NCBI GenBank assembly: GCA_003278855.1
Contig: QCCU01000003.1
Span: 59,593 to 123,592 of the forward strand
Source of the DNA: Prochlorococcus sp. AG-347-M23
Lineage (GTDB): Bacteria; Cyanobacteriota; Cyanobacteriia; PCC-6307; Cyanobiaceae
Reading direction: 5' to 3'
DNA: 64,000 nt
The notes beneath the pieces were generated by a model. That model was not told the origin of the DNA, made no database searches, and was given only the letters and a program-made list of their open reading frames with translations. Position 1 is the first letter of the stretch; each line of letters begins with the position of its first letter. The translations under genes and the position numbers were made by a program. Positions 35,605 through 42,429 of this stretch are shown one piece after another.

Positions 35605-35648
35605 GCACTCATCAAAACCACTGCTTTGCTTCAGGATTTGTAGAGTGC
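35605..35648. other. imperfect 15-base-pair hairpin, possible RNA element
   Basis: GCACTCATCAAAACC pairs with GGATTTGTAGAGTGC around a 14-base loop with three mismatches. It has no T run. It lies 70 bases upstream of the zinc-ribbon-like gene at 35718 and could be a leader element. The rest of 35419-35717 shows nothing else. Confidence 0.35.
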
Positions 35649-35717
35649 ATATTTATAATGACACGATAAAATTTTTTCGTGAATCTTTTTAAATCAGACT
35701 TTTGCAAATCTAAAAAA

Positions 35718-35873
35718 ATGAAAAAATGTGATTTATGTCATAAGCCAGATAAAACTCATTACAGAGTTAAATCAATAATTCATAAGAACTGGATTTTTTG
35801 TTGTAAAGAATGTTGGAATCTAATTTCGACATATAAAAATTATTCTTATGGAGGAACTAGAAAGTCAAAATAA
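35718..35873 (+). CDS. small zinc-ribbon-like protein
   Basis: A protein of 51 residues from ATG 35718 (an in-frame GTG at 35679 would add 13). Two pairs of Cys, CDLCHKPDKTHYR and FCCKECWN, form a CX2C...CX2C zinc ribbon, followed by a basic Tyr/Gly-rich tail (STYKNYSYGGTRKSK). Zinc-ribbon microproteins often bind nucleic acids or partner proteins. Confidence 0.65.
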   Translation: MKKCDLCHKPDKTHYRVKSIIHKNWIFCCKECWNLISTYKNYSYGGTRKSK

Positions 35874-35903
35874 ATTAATTGTATTAGAAAAAATTTTTAC
35901 TTT

Positions 35904-36380
35904 TTAAAAAAAATCATTAATTTCTTTTTTAATAGATTTATATTCTAAATTAATTTCTTTAATAAATTTATCTACTTCATTTTTAGTATTCTTATATTCA
36001 TTTATTTTTTGTTTGGTTTTCTCATAGAAAATGGATTCAAATTTTCCTGGACTGACCTCCTCAATCCAATATCCTGCTAAACAATAAATTTGATTTGGAA
36101 CAATAGTAATAATAAATAAGTTTTTGGAATTTTTATATTGATCAATTATCTTATTAGCGAAAACACCCTTAGTTTTGTTAGTCCCAAATATAGTAATATC
36201 TTTTGCTAAAGACTTAAAATTCTTCGATAGATTCTTACTTTTTTCTAATGTATTTCTAGAAATTATTTTTTCTAAAGAATAACAATAATCGAAAAAATTA
36301 GTATTTTCTTTTTTTGAAGGATATATAGTTATTAGAGAACTAAAAAGTAAAAAAAAAGTTAAAATAAATTTTTTAAACAT
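35904..36380 (-). CDS. exported protein of unknown function
   Basis: A protein of 158 residues with a clear signal peptide (KFILTFFLLFSSLITIYPS). The mature part is Lys- and Asn-rich with two Cys (NQIYCLAGYW and an early YCYSLEKI), which may form a disulfide in the periplasm. The C terminus is helical (EVDKFIKEINLEYKSIKKEI). No family recognised; the extreme AT content suggests an accessory gene. Confidence 0.6.
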   Translation of the reverse strand: MFKKFILTFFLLFSSLITIYPSKKENTNFFDYCYSLEKIISRNTLEKSKNLSKNFKSLAKDITIFGTNKTKGVFANKIIDQYKNSKNLFIITIVPNQIYCLAGYWIEEVSPGKFESIFYEKTKQKINEYKNTKNEVDKFIKEINLEYKSIKKEINDFF

Positions 36381-36576
36381 TTTATTTTAATTAAATTTAT
36401 CATTTCATAAATATAAAAAGACAATTCATAAATTACTATCAATTACCTTAAAAAGATTCACATTAATTAAAAAGATTTCTTTTAATTGAGCTAAACATCT
36501 TTAAGAAAATTTAAAAGTTTTTCGGACTAATAAAGTATTTATCAAACGCTTAAAATTTTTTTCTTATAATTAGATT

Positions 36577-36957
36577 ATGAAAAATTCTTTTTTGAAAAAT
36601 AAAAGTATCAAATCTTGTTTAGATTTTTTTTCAAGATTATCGATTTCAGCAATATTTATCTCGGCAATACCAGGCAAAATAAATGATTTCGAGAGAACAG
36701 TTGAATATATTTCTTCAAAAGGTATTCCTGAACCAATTTCATCTATTCTTCTAGTGGGAGCAATTATATGTCTTATCTTGGGTTCTGGATTTTTTATATT
36801 TGGGGAAAATCAAAAAATCGGTTCAGTCTTTTTATTACTATTTATTATTCCAACAACAATAATTTTTCATGTATTCCCTTTTCATCAAAGAGCAGTATTT
36901 ATGAATCTCGGATTGATAGGTGGATTAATTATTACCGCAATAAGGGAACCAAAATAA
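36577..36957 (+). CDS. DoxX-family membrane protein (short form)
   Basis: A protein of 126 residues with four membrane segments and the DoxX pattern RLSISAIFISAIPGKINDFERTVEYISSKGIPEP, IICLILGSGFFIFGE and NLGLIGGLIITA. It is closer to the stand-alone DoxX size than the tailed paralogue at 10367. Possible roles include redox balance at the membrane; unproven here. Confidence 0.82.
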   Translation: MKNSFLKNKSIKSCLDFFSRLSISAIFISAIPGKINDFERTVEYISSKGIPEPISSILLVGAIICLILGSGFFIFGENQKIGSVFLLLFIIPTTIIFHVFPFHQRAVFMNLGLIGGLIITAIREPK

Positions 36958-36988
36958 ATTACTTAATTAAATAAACCTTAATATTCTT

Positions 36989-37183
36989 TTATTTTTTCTC
37001 TCTTAATTCTGGGAAGCAATTTGCAATATGAATTAATTCATAAACCTCTTTGCTACTGTATTTTTTATTCGGAACTCCACTTCCCACCTCTATACCTCTC
37101 TCTTTCATCTTCTTTAGTATCAATTCTTGTCTTTGCATACTTGTCATAGACTTAAATCTTTTAGTTCGTTCTTCTTTATTCAC
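36989..37183 (-). CDS. small conserved protein
   Basis: A protein of 64 residues with GTG start, very basic N-terminal half (RTKRFKSMTSMQRQELILKKM), then a KYSSKEVYELIHIANCFPEL end. Helical, perhaps nucleic-acid binding. Not recognised. The gap 37184-37465 has no other supported feature except a 3' AGGAGGG at 37442. Confidence 0.55.
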   Translation of the reverse strand: MNKEERTKRFKSMTSMQRQELILKKMKERGIEVGSGVPNKKYSSKEVYELIHIANCFPELREKK

Positions 37184-37465
37184 TAGATTTTAATTTAGTT
37201 ACCCTTTTTAAAGTTATAACAATTAGCGATTCATTAAATAAGTAAGAAAGCCAGTAAATGTAAGTAATTTAAATCCAATAAAGAAAGGCAAATATTTTTT
37301 GACCTTTTTGCCAACCGGCAATAATTTGTTTAATGAATTGATCATGATTTACATTAAAAATCTAATTATTTCCAATATCCTAACGAATTTTTTTAGAATT
37401 ATTCCATTTTGATTTGTACATTTTAAATAGTAGATCTAAACTAGGAGGGCTATGTACCTTTTTTT

Positions 37466-37852
37466 ATGAATGATAAAGAAACAATAATTTCATTGTTAAA
37501 TGAGTTTGCCAATCCAAAAAAAATGGCCTCATTTTTTGTTGACAATGCGACTCCAGATTTTTTATTCATAAGACCGAGTGGTAATCCTATAGATGCAAAA
37601 GGGTTCGAACAAATGATTACTGGTGATATAGTTCAAGAAAAGGCAGAAATAACCAAAATTCACCGATTCGAATTTTTAAGCGAAAATATAGTAATGTGCA
37701 TTTTTACACTAGGTTCAAAATTTACTTATAAAGGGACAGCTAATGATGACTTACCAACAGTTACGTCAATTTTTAAAAAAGTAAATGATGTTTGGAAAAT
37801 TCACTGGATGCAAAGATCTACAGGAAATTCTGATTTATCTTTATGGGATTAG
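37466..37852 (+). CDS. DUF3804 / SnoaL-like protein
   Basis: A protein of 128 residues with an NTF2/SnoaL-like fold signature: NEFANPKKMASFFVDNATPDFLFIRPSGN, then IVMCIFTLGSKFTYKG, and VNDVWKIHWMQRSTG at the end. It fits the cyanobacterial DUF3804 group of unknown function. An AGGAGGG lies 17 bases upstream, before a five-codon mini-frame (ATG at 37452), so an upstream leader peptide is possible. The next microprotein overlaps by ten bases. Confidence 0.75.
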   Translation: MNDKETIISLLNEFANPKKMASFFVDNATPDFLFIRPSGNPIDAKGFEQMITGDIVQEKAEITKIHRFEFLSENIVMCIFTLGSKFTYKGTANDDLPTVTSIFKKVNDVWKIHWMQRSTGNSDLSLWD

Positions 37853-37932
37853 CAAAGTTAATATCTTTTTTAATGGTGCTACTACTTGTAGGTAGTTCTT
37901 TTATTGGATTAATTTTTTATTTTATAAAATAA
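37843..37932 (+). CDS. microprotein overlapping the DUF3804 gene
   Basis: A protein of 29 residues with one span (KLISFLMVLLLVGSSFIGLI), beginning inside the last codons of the DUF3804 gene (ten-base overlap), which suggests translational coupling. Confidence 0.45.
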   Translation: MGLAKLISFLMVLLLVGSSFIGLIFYFIK

Positions 37933-38004
37933 ATACATCAAAAAATATCCCGTTAATATTTCTTTTTAGAAAACAATTGCTTCTTTTATTAAGTAATTTG
38001 ATTT

Positions 38005-38079
38005 TTAGGTAAAAATAAAAACTTTAGACAGACTAACGCCTATATTTAATGCTAATAAAGCAATTAGTAACTTACTCAT
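38005..38079 (-). CDS. possible 24-residue hydrophobic microprotein
   Basis: SKLLIALLALNIGVSLSKVF is its hydrophobic body. It starts at ATG 38079 in an ATGA overlap with the stop of the 18-residue frame just upstream. The coupling is the main evidence. Confidence 0.35.
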   Translation of the reverse strand: MSKLLIALLALNIGVSLSKVFIFT

Positions 38080-38132
38080 TTTTTAGAACTCTCAACTAAT
38101 TTTTTGTAAAGCTCTTCAGAAATAGGTTGCAT
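38076..38132 (-). CDS. possible 18-residue leader ORF
   Basis: A charged 18-residue frame (MQPISEELYKKLVESSKK) whose TGA overlaps the start of the hydrophobic microprotein at 38005-38079. Either a coupled pair or chance. Confidence 0.3.
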   Translation of the reverse strand: MQPISEELYKKLVESSKK

Positions 38133-38326
38133 AACCTTCTTAAAAATCTAATTACAAATTAGTTATTTTAAAATTAATTTCTCGTTACTAAATATACGAA
38201 TATATAAATTTTTAAATAGGTAAAAAATATCTCTACAATAAGTTTTTCTTATAACGCATTAATAAGTACTTAGTTCAAAAACTCAAATAAATGTCCAAAC
38301 TTTTTTAAAAAAAGAAATTAATAATC

Positions 38327-38428
38327 TTATTTCAAGTAAATAGATCCTCTATAAGTGAGTTTTATTATCTTTTCTTCTTGTTTTCTACAGTACACGAATG
38401 ATTTTCCATTGAAATACATGTTTACCAT
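38327..38428 (-). CDS. DUF4278-like small protein
   Basis: A protein of 33 residues starting ATG 38428 after CAGGAG eight bases upstream. It ends KLTYRGSIYLK, and KLTYRGxxY is the hallmark of the small cyanobacterial DUF4278 proteins, although here the motif is at the C terminus of a very short protein. The 100-base GC-rich leader before it folds into several hairpins. Function unknown. Confidence 0.55.
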   Translation of the reverse strand: MVNMYFNGKSFVYCRKQEEKIIKLTYRGSIYLK

Positions 38429-38535
38429 GATGCAGCTCCTGAACTTGCTCAAGTCCCCGTCCTATGGCTTGAGTCGTACTGCGGTCTATCAGATGGTAGA
38501 TCGGACGATTTTGTAGTATCGACTACAATCCATTT
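38429..38535 (-). promoter_or_regulatory. structured RNA leader, riboswitch-like
   Basis: On the minus strand three hairpins line up: TTGTAGT-CGAT-ACTACAA (38512-38529), a nine-base-pair stem with an ATCT loop (38483-38504), and ACTTGAGCAAGT (38443-38454) next to the CAGGAG ribosome site. The last can instead pair its CTTGAG with an upstream CTCAAG, giving two exclusive folds. A TATAAA box lies at about 38531. Its GC content is far above the surroundings. Confidence 0.5.
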
Positions 38536-38564
38536 ATAAAGTATTTATACTTAGATGTCAACAA

Positions 38565-38711
38565 TTAATAGGAACTAAACTTCAATTTAAAATTAGATTC
38601 TGTTCTCACAAACAGCCTTAAAAGAATATAGAACATATAACTACGAGTAACTCCCATAAAAACTGAAACAAATGCTAGAACTACACAAATAGGGCAATGT
38701 GGGAATCCCAT
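38565..38711 (-). CDS. small membrane protein, second gene of a coupled pair
   Basis: A protein of 48 residues starting at ATG 38711, overlapping the previous stop as TAATG. HCPICVVLAFVSVFMGV gives a CX2C pair at the mouth of a membrane span; the tail is basic. The coupling supports both genes. The CX2C may be redox-active. Confidence 0.5.
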   Translation of the reverse strand: MGFPHCPICVVLAFVSVFMGVTRSYMFYILLRLFVRTESNFKLKFSSY

Positions 38712-38908
38712 TATTTATTTTCCAATATAAATTTTAATTCAGCCTCTGCATTATAAATTTCAATTCTTCTGTTAAGTAGTTTGAAAAATTTAATTATTTT
38801 TTTCACAATTAAACCTTCTTTAGGCATCAATAATAATATTATCATTAGAATGAATATATCAATGAGCAAAAATACTGAATCCATTGATATAACAAGTGTT
38901 TGTAACAT
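38711..38908 (-). CDS. small membrane protein, first gene of a coupled pair
   Basis: A protein of 65 residues: a span (SVFLLIDIFILMIILLLM) then a charged helical tail (KKIIKFFKLLNRRIEIYNAE). ATG start at 38908, with an alternative nine residues in. Its stop overlaps the start of the CPIC protein. Confidence 0.55.
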   Translation of the reverse strand: MLQTLVISMDSVFLLIDIFILMIILLLMPKEGLIVKKIIKFFKLLNRRIEIYNAEAELKFILENK

Positions 38909-39035
38909 TATTATACAATAAATAAAACTGACATTTGCTCAGATACTCTTGATCAATTAACCAATAAAGTCTAATTCAGAATTCAATATAATAATTGGAG
39001 ATCTAGTTACCTTGAAGTGCTATTTTTCTTTTGCT

Positions 39036-39086
39036 AAAAAAATAAAGCGGGCTAAAGTCCAATACTCCACGAGGATTTAGTCCGCT
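39036..39086 (-). terminator. hairpin with minus-strand T run
   Basis: AGCGGGCTAAAGTCC (39046-39060) pairs with GGATTTAGTCCGCT (39073-39086) with one wobble and one bulge. On the minus strand TTTATTTTTTT follows. A second hairpin GCAAATT/AATTTGC lies at 39104-39128, so a short minus-strand RNA is possible. Confidence 0.5.
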
Positions 39087-39236
39087 GCCTAAAGCCAGAG
39101 AGTGCAAATTTTTCTTAATTAATTTGCAACCATGCGTTATCAGGTAAATATCTTGATTGCGCAATAAATTTATTTTGTATATTGCTATTACAAAAATGAT
39201 GAGTTTATTTAAATTAGTTACTAAATCCTCGTGGAG
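39065..39236. repeat. 17-base inverted repeat spanning a start codon
   Basis: 39065-39081 is the exact reverse complement of 39220-39236 (ACTAAATCCTCGTGGAG). The downstream arm covers the GTG start codon of the microprotein at 39231. RNA pairing would hide that start. Confidence 0.6.
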
Positions 39237-39350
39237 AAAGCTTTAGTAAATTTCTTTTACTGGTTACTGATAAGATCAGCCGAATCTCATTATGGAGAAT
39301 CATTTGTATCTGTAGAAGTTCCATCTAATTCAATCAAAAGTTTGTCTTGA
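39231..39350 (+). CDS. YGES-family microprotein, copy 1
   Basis: A protein of 39 residues, GTG start. The core NFFYWLLIRSAESHYGES is paralogous to NFIYWILLKSAESYYGES at 50303. It has an amphipathic aromatic helix followed by a short acidic tail. The start codon lies inside an inverted repeat, suggesting RNA-level control. Confidence 0.6.
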   Translation: MEKALVNFFYWLLIRSAESHYGESFVSVEVPSNSIKSLS

Positions 39351-39495
39351 TTTTAGAAAGTTTTTAATACTTAAATTCATAGCTTTCTGAAAATTGAATA
39401 ACTAATTTGAGTTAAGTTGGTTAATTATCTCTATTGCAAATAAAGATAAGGTTGTTAATCTTGCATTTAAAGAAGAAACTTAATTTCTTAAACTG

Positions 39496-39705
39496 ATGCA
39501 ATTTGATCATTTAAATTTCAATAAAGATGATGGCCTCATGTCCATAGAAGATTTAAGGGCTTTACGTCTTCGAAAAAAGAAAATTGAAAGTGATAAGAAA
39601 GCTAGAAAGTATATCATTGATATAAATCAAAGATATAGAAAAATGAGTACCCGCAAAAGTAATAACTTTTTAAGGAATATGAACCCTTTTAAAAAGGCCG
39701 CATGA
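39496..39705 (+). CDS. small basic protein
   Basis: A protein of 69 residues, ATG start: an acidic start (MQFDHLNFNKDDGLMSIED), then a long basic region (LRALRLRKKKIESDKKARKY, then RYRKMSTRKS). Possibly nucleic-acid or ribosome binding. A terminator follows at 39792. Confidence 0.6.
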   Translation: MQFDHLNFNKDDGLMSIEDLRALRLRKKKIESDKKARKYIIDINQRYRKMSTRKSNNFLRNMNPFKKAA

Positions 39706-39791
39706 ATTGTTAATCTTGATTTTGTTAATTAGTTTAACTTTGCAACTTTCAATGTAAGATTTTAATGGTGTTTCTTTGGAAGAGTTTCACC

Positions 39792-39820
39792 AAGAGGGGT
39801 CAATTTTTGGCCCCTTCTTT
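39792..39820 (+). terminator. Rho-independent terminator
   Basis: AAGAGGGGTCAA pairs with TTGGCCCCTTCTT around a short T-rich loop, 87 bases after the basic-protein gene. A 42-residue frame crosses it (39765-39893) but I read the site as a terminator. The rest of 39706-40028 is empty. Confidence 0.65.
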
Positions 39821-40028
39821 GCAGAGATATTTTTTAATTGAAACTCGTTATAAAATTAAAGTAATACTCTCCAAGAAGGCGAAAGTGATGTAAATCTTTT
39901 TTTTAAAGTTTTTTATTAACACTTAATGAAAACTCTATATCTTCAACTAAAACCTCTTATTAAAACAAAAGTTTTAGCTTAGGGACCATTTTCCATAATT
40001 TATTGAATTTTTTCATTTGCGATTTTTA

Positions 40029-40232
40029 ATGGCTTCACCTACAAGTTGGGAATTCTACAAAGAAGTTGAAACTAAAACTCTATGGGTCAATATTTGTACC
40101 CAAAATTTAGAAAGAGTAGCTATTTCGATCAATAAATGGTGGAAGGCAAGATATCCAACATACAAAATCAGAATAGTTTCTAAAAAAGAATTTGAGCTAA
40201 TAAAAATGCAAGCTAAGAAAAAGGAGCAATAA
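40029..40232 (+). CDS. small conserved protein
   Basis: A protein of 67 residues from ATG 40029 (an in-frame TTG at 40017 would add four). Segments are TSWEFYKEVETKTLWVNICTQNL and INKWWKARYPTYKIRIVSKKEFELI, a compact alpha/beta pattern with a basic end. Not recognised. Confidence 0.6.
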   Translation: MASPTSWEFYKEVETKTLWVNICTQNLERVAISINKWWKARYPTYKIRIVSKKEFELIKMQAKKKEQ

Positions 40233-40308
40233 AATTATTCTTTGGTAAATATTGATGCTGAATATTTAATTTTTGCAGCTATTATAAAATAAATAAATTA
40301 AGGAACAA

Positions 40309-40464
40309 ATGAACTCTGCATTTGCAAAAGTCTCAAATTTGAAAGTTAACAAGGCTTCTAAAATAGCTATTACTCTCGCCTCATCAACTTTCTTTTTATA
40401 TGGCTTGGGTCAAGCACCCATTTTTAAAAATATTCTTGCAGGTGTCTTCTCTTGCTCTGGCTAA
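40309..40464 (+). CDS. small membrane-associated protein
   Basis: A protein of 51 residues after an AAGGAA ribosome site. A basic N terminus, then ASKIAITLASSTFFLYGLG (one span) and a hydrophobic end with a single Cys (GVFSCSG). Function unknown; an element repeated elsewhere in the window follows 50 bases later. Confidence 0.5.
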   Translation: MNSAFAKVSNLKVNKASKIAITLASSTFFLYGLGQAPIFKNILAGVFSCSG

Positions 40465-40513
40465 ATAAAATACTGTTTTTTTAGAGAAGCTAAAAAGCTA
40501 AAATAGACTTTGA

Positions 40514-40557
40514 TTGACAGTCGATCTAAACTTAGAGGGATAAACCCCTCTTTTTTA
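40514..40557 (+). repeat. TGACAGTC element plus terminator hairpin, copy 1
   Basis: TTGACAGTCGATCTAAA is followed by AGAGGG-ATAAAC-CCCTCT and a T run. The same 16-17-base block precedes terminator-like hairpins at 51600 and 52558, and a part of it occurs at about 37433. Confidence 0.6.
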
Positions 40558-40616
40558 ATGATTAATAGATTTATTTATGAAAAGATAATGACTCTTCTTA
40601 TTTCTCTTTTCAGCTG

Positions 40617-40733
40617 ATGAATATTTCCCCGCACCTATTAATTGATGCTGTGATATTAAGCGCTGCCCTTACGATAACTTTGGTATTAAGAGCAAAAGGT
40701 AATGCTGCCAGAAAAGAAAAAGAAAATAAATGA
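40617..40733 (+). CDS. microprotein operon, gene 1 (membrane)
   Basis: A protein of 38 residues: span HLLIDAVILSAALTITLVL and a basic/acidic tail (RAKGNAARKEKENK). Its stop overlaps the next start as ATGA. First of four tightly packed genes. Confidence 0.6.
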   Translation: MNISPHLLIDAVILSAALTITLVLRAKGNAARKEKENK

Positions 40734-40867
40734 TTACTAAAGAAGAAAAAGTATTTAAAAAACCTAAATTATATAGATTTTGGAACTTTCTTATTTATGG
40801 AAGTTCAATAGCTATTGGAGTTTTCTTAGTTTATTTATATTCTGCTTATGTCTTTATAAATAAATGA
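40730..40867 (+). CDS. microprotein operon, gene 2 (membrane)
   Basis: A protein of 45 residues: Lys-rich start, a FWNFLIYGSSIAIGVFLVYL span and a short polar end. It overlaps both neighbours by four bases (ATGA at each end). Confidence 0.6.
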   Translation: MITKEEKVFKKPKLYRFWNFLIYGSSIAIGVFLVYLYSAYVFINK

Positions 40868-40959
40868 CTTACATGTACGGCATAGCGATTACTTATGGGG
40901 TTGTGAGCCTTTTATTGCTTGGTGGGTTTGCATACTTTACTTTTAAAATGAAACGGTAA
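40864..40959 (+). CDS. microprotein operon, gene 3 (membrane)
   Basis: A protein of 31 residues: span YGIAITYGVVSLLLLGGFAY and a basic end (KMKR), the layout of single-span subunits of photosynthetic or respiratory complexes. Coupled to gene 2 by ATGA; gene 4 starts five bases after its stop. Confidence 0.55.
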   Translation: MTYMYGIAITYGVVSLLLLGGFAYFTFKMKR

Positions 40960-40964
40960 TTTTT

Positions 40965-41090
40965 ATGTCCTCTTCAATGAAAGATTTCTTAGATAAATTT
41001 TTTGATTTATGTAGAGAATATCAACAAGAAATTCCACCTCAAAAGATGGCTGAGATTTTAAGAGAATATGCAGCTAGATTAGATGAATGA
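40965..41090 (+). CDS. microprotein operon, gene 4 (soluble)
   Basis: A helical soluble protein of 41 residues (DKFFDLCREYQQEIPPQKMA, then EILREYAARLDE). As the only soluble member of the string, it may bind the membrane partners on the cytoplasmic side. Confidence 0.6.
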   Translation: MSSSMKDFLDKFFDLCREYQQEIPPQKMAEILREYAARLDE

Positions 41091-41328
41091 TAGATACTGG
41101 CAGACCTTAGAAAGTATTAAGAGAATATAATCTCTAAGCAAAATTTATACAAATTTTTTTAAAGTTAGAATAAATTTTTTGAAGATATTTTCCTTGCAAT
41201 TATTTATAATTTGAGATTTTTTTTTGATCCTTAATCCGTACAATTTTGTTCCTCTAACCGCACACATAAAACTTGAAATTTACCATTCAAATGAATTAGA
41301 ACATTGTTGTAGTAAAGGGGTGAGTCTT

Positions 41329-41481
41329 ATGGCACTAAATGACACATTTACTATCCAAGAAATTAATTTGGATAAAAAAAACCTTTCATATTCTAATAAG
41401 CTCAAAGAAATTGAAGCATATTGGAATAACGAATGTGCAGAAAATCCGAGTAATAACCATTGCAAGATTTTTTGTGATTAA
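41329..41481 (+). CDS. small Cys-rich protein, paralogue of 41684-41830
   Basis: A protein of 50 residues from ATG 41329, chosen because GGGGTGA lies eight bases upstream; the frame is open back to 41224. The end ECAENPSNNHCKIFCD has three Cys in the pattern CX8CX3C, matching ECIDYPNQEDCLVCC of the paralogue. Likely metal or disulfide site. Confidence 0.6.
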   Translation: MALNDTFTIQEINLDKKNLSYSNKLKEIEAYWNNECAENPSNNHCKIFCD

Positions 41482-41566
41482 AACTTTAACTTTTAGGTAT
41501 TCTTACGCTTGATTTTTACATAATACCCGTACTAAAGAATAATTAGATAGAAAGGAGGCCAAGCAA

Positions 41567-41668
41567 ATGACTAATTTAGGTATAGAAATTTTATTTTGGA
41601 CAATTTTAATTTCCTATCTGGGATTAAGGTTTTCTCAAACTTGGAATGGATTCAAAAAACAGTATTAA
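41567..41668 (+). CDS. microprotein, single membrane span
   Basis: A protein of 33 residues preceded by a strong AAAGGAGG ribosome site (41551-41558). Span ILFWTILISYLGLRF, then a short polar end. Followed after 15 bases by the Cys-rich protein. Confidence 0.6.
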   Translation: MTNLGIEILFWTILISYLGLRFSQTWNGFKKQY

Positions 41669-41683
41669 TTAGGAGAATAGAAA

Positions 41684-41830
41684 ATGAAACTACAAACTCA
41701 GTTCACTGTCCCAAACAAAGAATTAAAAGATCTTGATTATGTTAAGAAAGTAGATTTCTTAGAAGAAACTTTAAACAAAGAATGTATAGATTATCCAAAT
41801 CAAGAAGATTGCTTGGTTTGTTGCAATTAG
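41684..41830 (+). CDS. small Cys-rich protein, paralogue of 41329-41481
   Basis: A protein of 48 residues after a TAGGAGAA ribosome site. The N-terminal half is charged (VPNKELKDLDYVKKVDFLEE); the end is NKECIDYPNQEDCLVCCN. It shares with 41329-41481 a negatively charged helix and the terminal Cys cluster. Confidence 0.6.
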   Translation: MKLQTQFTVPNKELKDLDYVKKVDFLEETLNKECIDYPNQEDCLVCCN

Positions 41831-41909
41831 AAATCAAAAAATAGCTGTTTTTTAAAAGTAAATAAATTTTTATTAGTTTTTATAAATTTTTCAAAAGGGA
41901 GTTAGCACT

Positions 41910-42428
41910 ATGGAACTAAAATTCTTCCCAATAAATATTTTTAGAGAGACTCCAAAAGTCACATTCTTTGATGCAGGCATAGATAGTTCTAATGGTTCTG
42001 ATGTTGTGATCCATTCTGGGGAAGCTATATCTCCTCCAGATGATTTAAAAGATGAACAATATTATGTTCACAATCATCAAATTGACCACAATTTAGTTAT
42101 CACTGGAGAAAGGAAATTTGTTTTAATAAATCCTTCTTGGGATGAACCTCATCATGTGATTTATTTAAATAGATCTATGGGAGCATTAGAAATTCCTATA
42201 GGAACTTATCACAGATCTATCTCAGGGAAAGAAGGTAGTATTGTTTTAAACCAACCCAAAAGAGATAAATTTTTTGATCCTGCTAAAGAATTTATCCCTC
42301 AAAAATTAGAAAAAATTAATTTAATTAATGCAAGAAAAAGTACACCTGTTTATTGGATTTACGAAAATAACAAAATCAAAAAGGTCTATTTAAATCCTCT
42401 AAAAAGAAAAGTTGAAACTCTTGTTTGA
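41910..42428 (+). CDS. cupin-like conserved protein
   Basis: A protein of 172 residues. A cupin-type metal cluster of three His is visible at 54, 56 and 60 (YYVHNHQIDHNLVITGE), then FVLINPSWDEPHHVIYL. It resembles the RmlC-like group of sugar epimerase/isomerase cupins, but the substrate is unknown. It has an AAAGGGAG ribosome site. The LOG-like gene starts one base after its stop. Confidence 0.7.
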   Translation: MELKFFPINIFRETPKVTFFDAGIDSSNGSDVVIHSGEAISPPDDLKDEQYYVHNHQIDHNLVITGERKFVLINPSWDEPHHVIYLNRSMGALEIPIGTYHRSISGKEGSIVLNQPKRDKFFDPAKEFIPQKLEKINLINARKSTPVYWIYENNKIKKVYLNPLKRKVETLV

Positions 42429-42429
42429 A

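Noticed and set aside
35605..35648. CIRCE heat-shock element
   Set aside because: The GCACTC/GAGTGC arms are 32 bases apart instead of nine, and no heat-shock gene follows.
39765..39893. 42-codon plus-strand frame
   Set aside because: Runs straight through a strong terminator hairpin; no ribosome site.
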